A stretch of 6,098 bases of DNA from Flavobacteriaceae bacterium (GTDB lineage Bacteria; Bacteroidota; Bacteroidia; Flavobacteriales; Flavobacteriaceae): the NCBI GenBank assembly GCA_030694835.1, contig JAUYUF010000262.1:1-6098 (forward strand), written 5' to 3'. The translations under genes and the position numbers were made by a program. Below are positions 5,216-6,098 of the stretch, piece after piece (the stretch's first letter is position 1; the number at the start of each line of letters is the position of its first letter). The notes beneath the pieces were generated by a model. The model was not told the DNA's origin. It made no database searches and worked only from the letters and a program-made list of their open reading frames with translations.

Positions 5216-6098
5216 TTATTTTGGATAAGTATCGTCCCAATCTTTAACATGAGGTTCTCCTAATTTTCCAACAGATTTAGCTATAATCATTGAAACGCAA
5301 GCATCACCGGTAACATTTACTGTAGTTCTACACATATCTAATGGTCTATCTATCGCAAAAATCAATGCTAAACCTGCTTCTGGAATTCCCGCTTGAGCTA
5401 ATACAATAACTAACATTACCATTCCAGCACCAGGAACAGCAGCAGAGCCTATTGAGGCTAAAGTTGCAGTAACAATAATTCCTAATTGAGCTGTTAAACT
5501 TAAATCCATTCCAAATGCTTGCGCAATAAACACAGCTGCTACTGCTTGATACAAACTAGTTCCATCCATATTTATAGTCGCTCCAATTGGCAATACAAAA
5601 CTTGTCACTTCACTATCAACCCCCAAATGTTCCTCAACCCTTTCCATTGTAACAGGTAATGTTGCTGCACTAGAACTGGTGGAAAATGCCAATAATTGAG
5701 CTGGCATAATTCCATTTAAGAAAAATTTAGGCGATTTTTTAGTAAAAATCCATACGATTAGTAAATATAAACTTATCATCAATATTAAACCTAATACCAC
5801 ACTAAAAGCATACCATAAAAGAGCAATAAATAAATCTGCACTTGGGGCTTCTACCACTAAAGCAGCTAACAATGCAAATACACCATAAGGTGCAGTGAGC
5901 ATTATTAAATCAATTAATTTTAAAATAACTTCATTAAATCCATCAAAAAATTCTTTAACAGGAGTTGATTTTTCTATCGGAATTAATATTAATCCAACAC
6001 CAAAAATAATAGCAAAGAAAATTACTTGTAACATGTTGCCATTATCACTAGCGGCAGCAAAAATATTACTCGGCACTAAATCTTCTAATGCTTGTAAA
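5216..6098 (-). CDS. Dicarboxylate/amino acid:cation symporter (SDF/DAACS family), partial
   Basis: This inner-membrane carrier of the glutamate-transporter (Glt/EAAT) fold should import an acidic amino acid or dicarboxylate with Na+ or H+. The reading frame stays open to the right edge, so the start and roughly the first 130-150 residues (scaffold helices) are missing. A GTG at 6074-6076 is internal, since homologous sequence (LEDLVPSNIFAAA) continues upstream of it. In the 293 visible residues, hairpin HP1 has the serine-rich TSSSAATLPVTM (140-151); TM7 has the Na+-site motif NMDGT (176-180); HP2 has GSAAVPGAGM (217-226); and TM8 has D250, D254, R257, T258, N261 and D265 in DMCRTTVNVTGDA, matching the archaeal Glt_Ph substrate and cation ligands. 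HP1 and TM7 read much like animal EAATs. The exact substrate cannot be told from sequence. Confidence 0.93.
   Translation of the reverse strand, partial: LQALEDLVPSNIFAAASDNGNMLQVIFFAIIFGVGLILIPIEKSTPVKEFFDGFNEVILKLIDLIMLTAPYGVFALLAALVVEAPSADLFIALLWYAFSVVLGLILMISLYLLIVWIFTKKSPKFFLNGIMPAQLLAFSTSSSAATLPVTMERVEEHLGVDSEVTSFVLPIGATINMDGTSLYQAVAAVFIAQAFGMDLSLTAQLGIIVTATLASIGSAAVPGAGMVMLVIVLAQAGIPEAGLALIFAIDRPLDMCRTTVNVTGDACVSMIIAKSVGKLGEPHVKDWDDTYPK

Overview
The window is AT-rich, uses ATG starts with A/T-rich leaders and no clear Shine-Dalgarno sequences, and encodes proteins typical of the Bacteroidota. It most likely comes from a member of the Flavobacteriaceae chromosome; genus cannot be fixed from the sequence. 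Nothing looks like phage, plasmid, transposon, CRISPR, tRNA or rRNA.

Left and centre (1-4261, all minus strand, transcribed right to left): a four-gene cluster for a MacAB-type tripartite export system. In order of transcription it holds a stand-alone ABC ATPase (4261-3569), a first MacB/FtsX-type permease (3565-2333, only 3 bases after the ATPase stop), a second, clearly paralogous permease (2232-988), and a periplasmic adaptor of the HlyD/MacA family (825 to the left edge, cut off). The ATPase would drive a probable heterodimer of the two permeases, and the adaptor would link it to an outer-membrane TolC-like channel that is not in the window. The two larger gaps in the cluster are a 100-base gap with a stem-loop and a 162-base gap filled with two short tandem arrays (8-base and 7-base units).

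Centre-right: a 96-base divergent intergenic region separates the exporter from a plus-strand gene for a small DCC-family (DUF393) thioredoxin-like protein (4358-4765). This gene converges on a minus-strand gene for a 92-residue DUF3817 membrane protein (4802-5080), with a hairpin terminator between them that best suits the minus-strand gene.

Right (5216-6098, minus strand): the C-terminal two thirds of a dicarboxylate/amino acid:cation symporter (SDF/DAACS family), running off the right edge. It has the complete transport-domain motifs, with an interesting arginine arrangement in the substrate site.

I see no convincing undescribed system. The points most worth a second look are the tandem arrays at 848-879 and 954-988, the paired permeases, and the symporter's substrate-site arginines.
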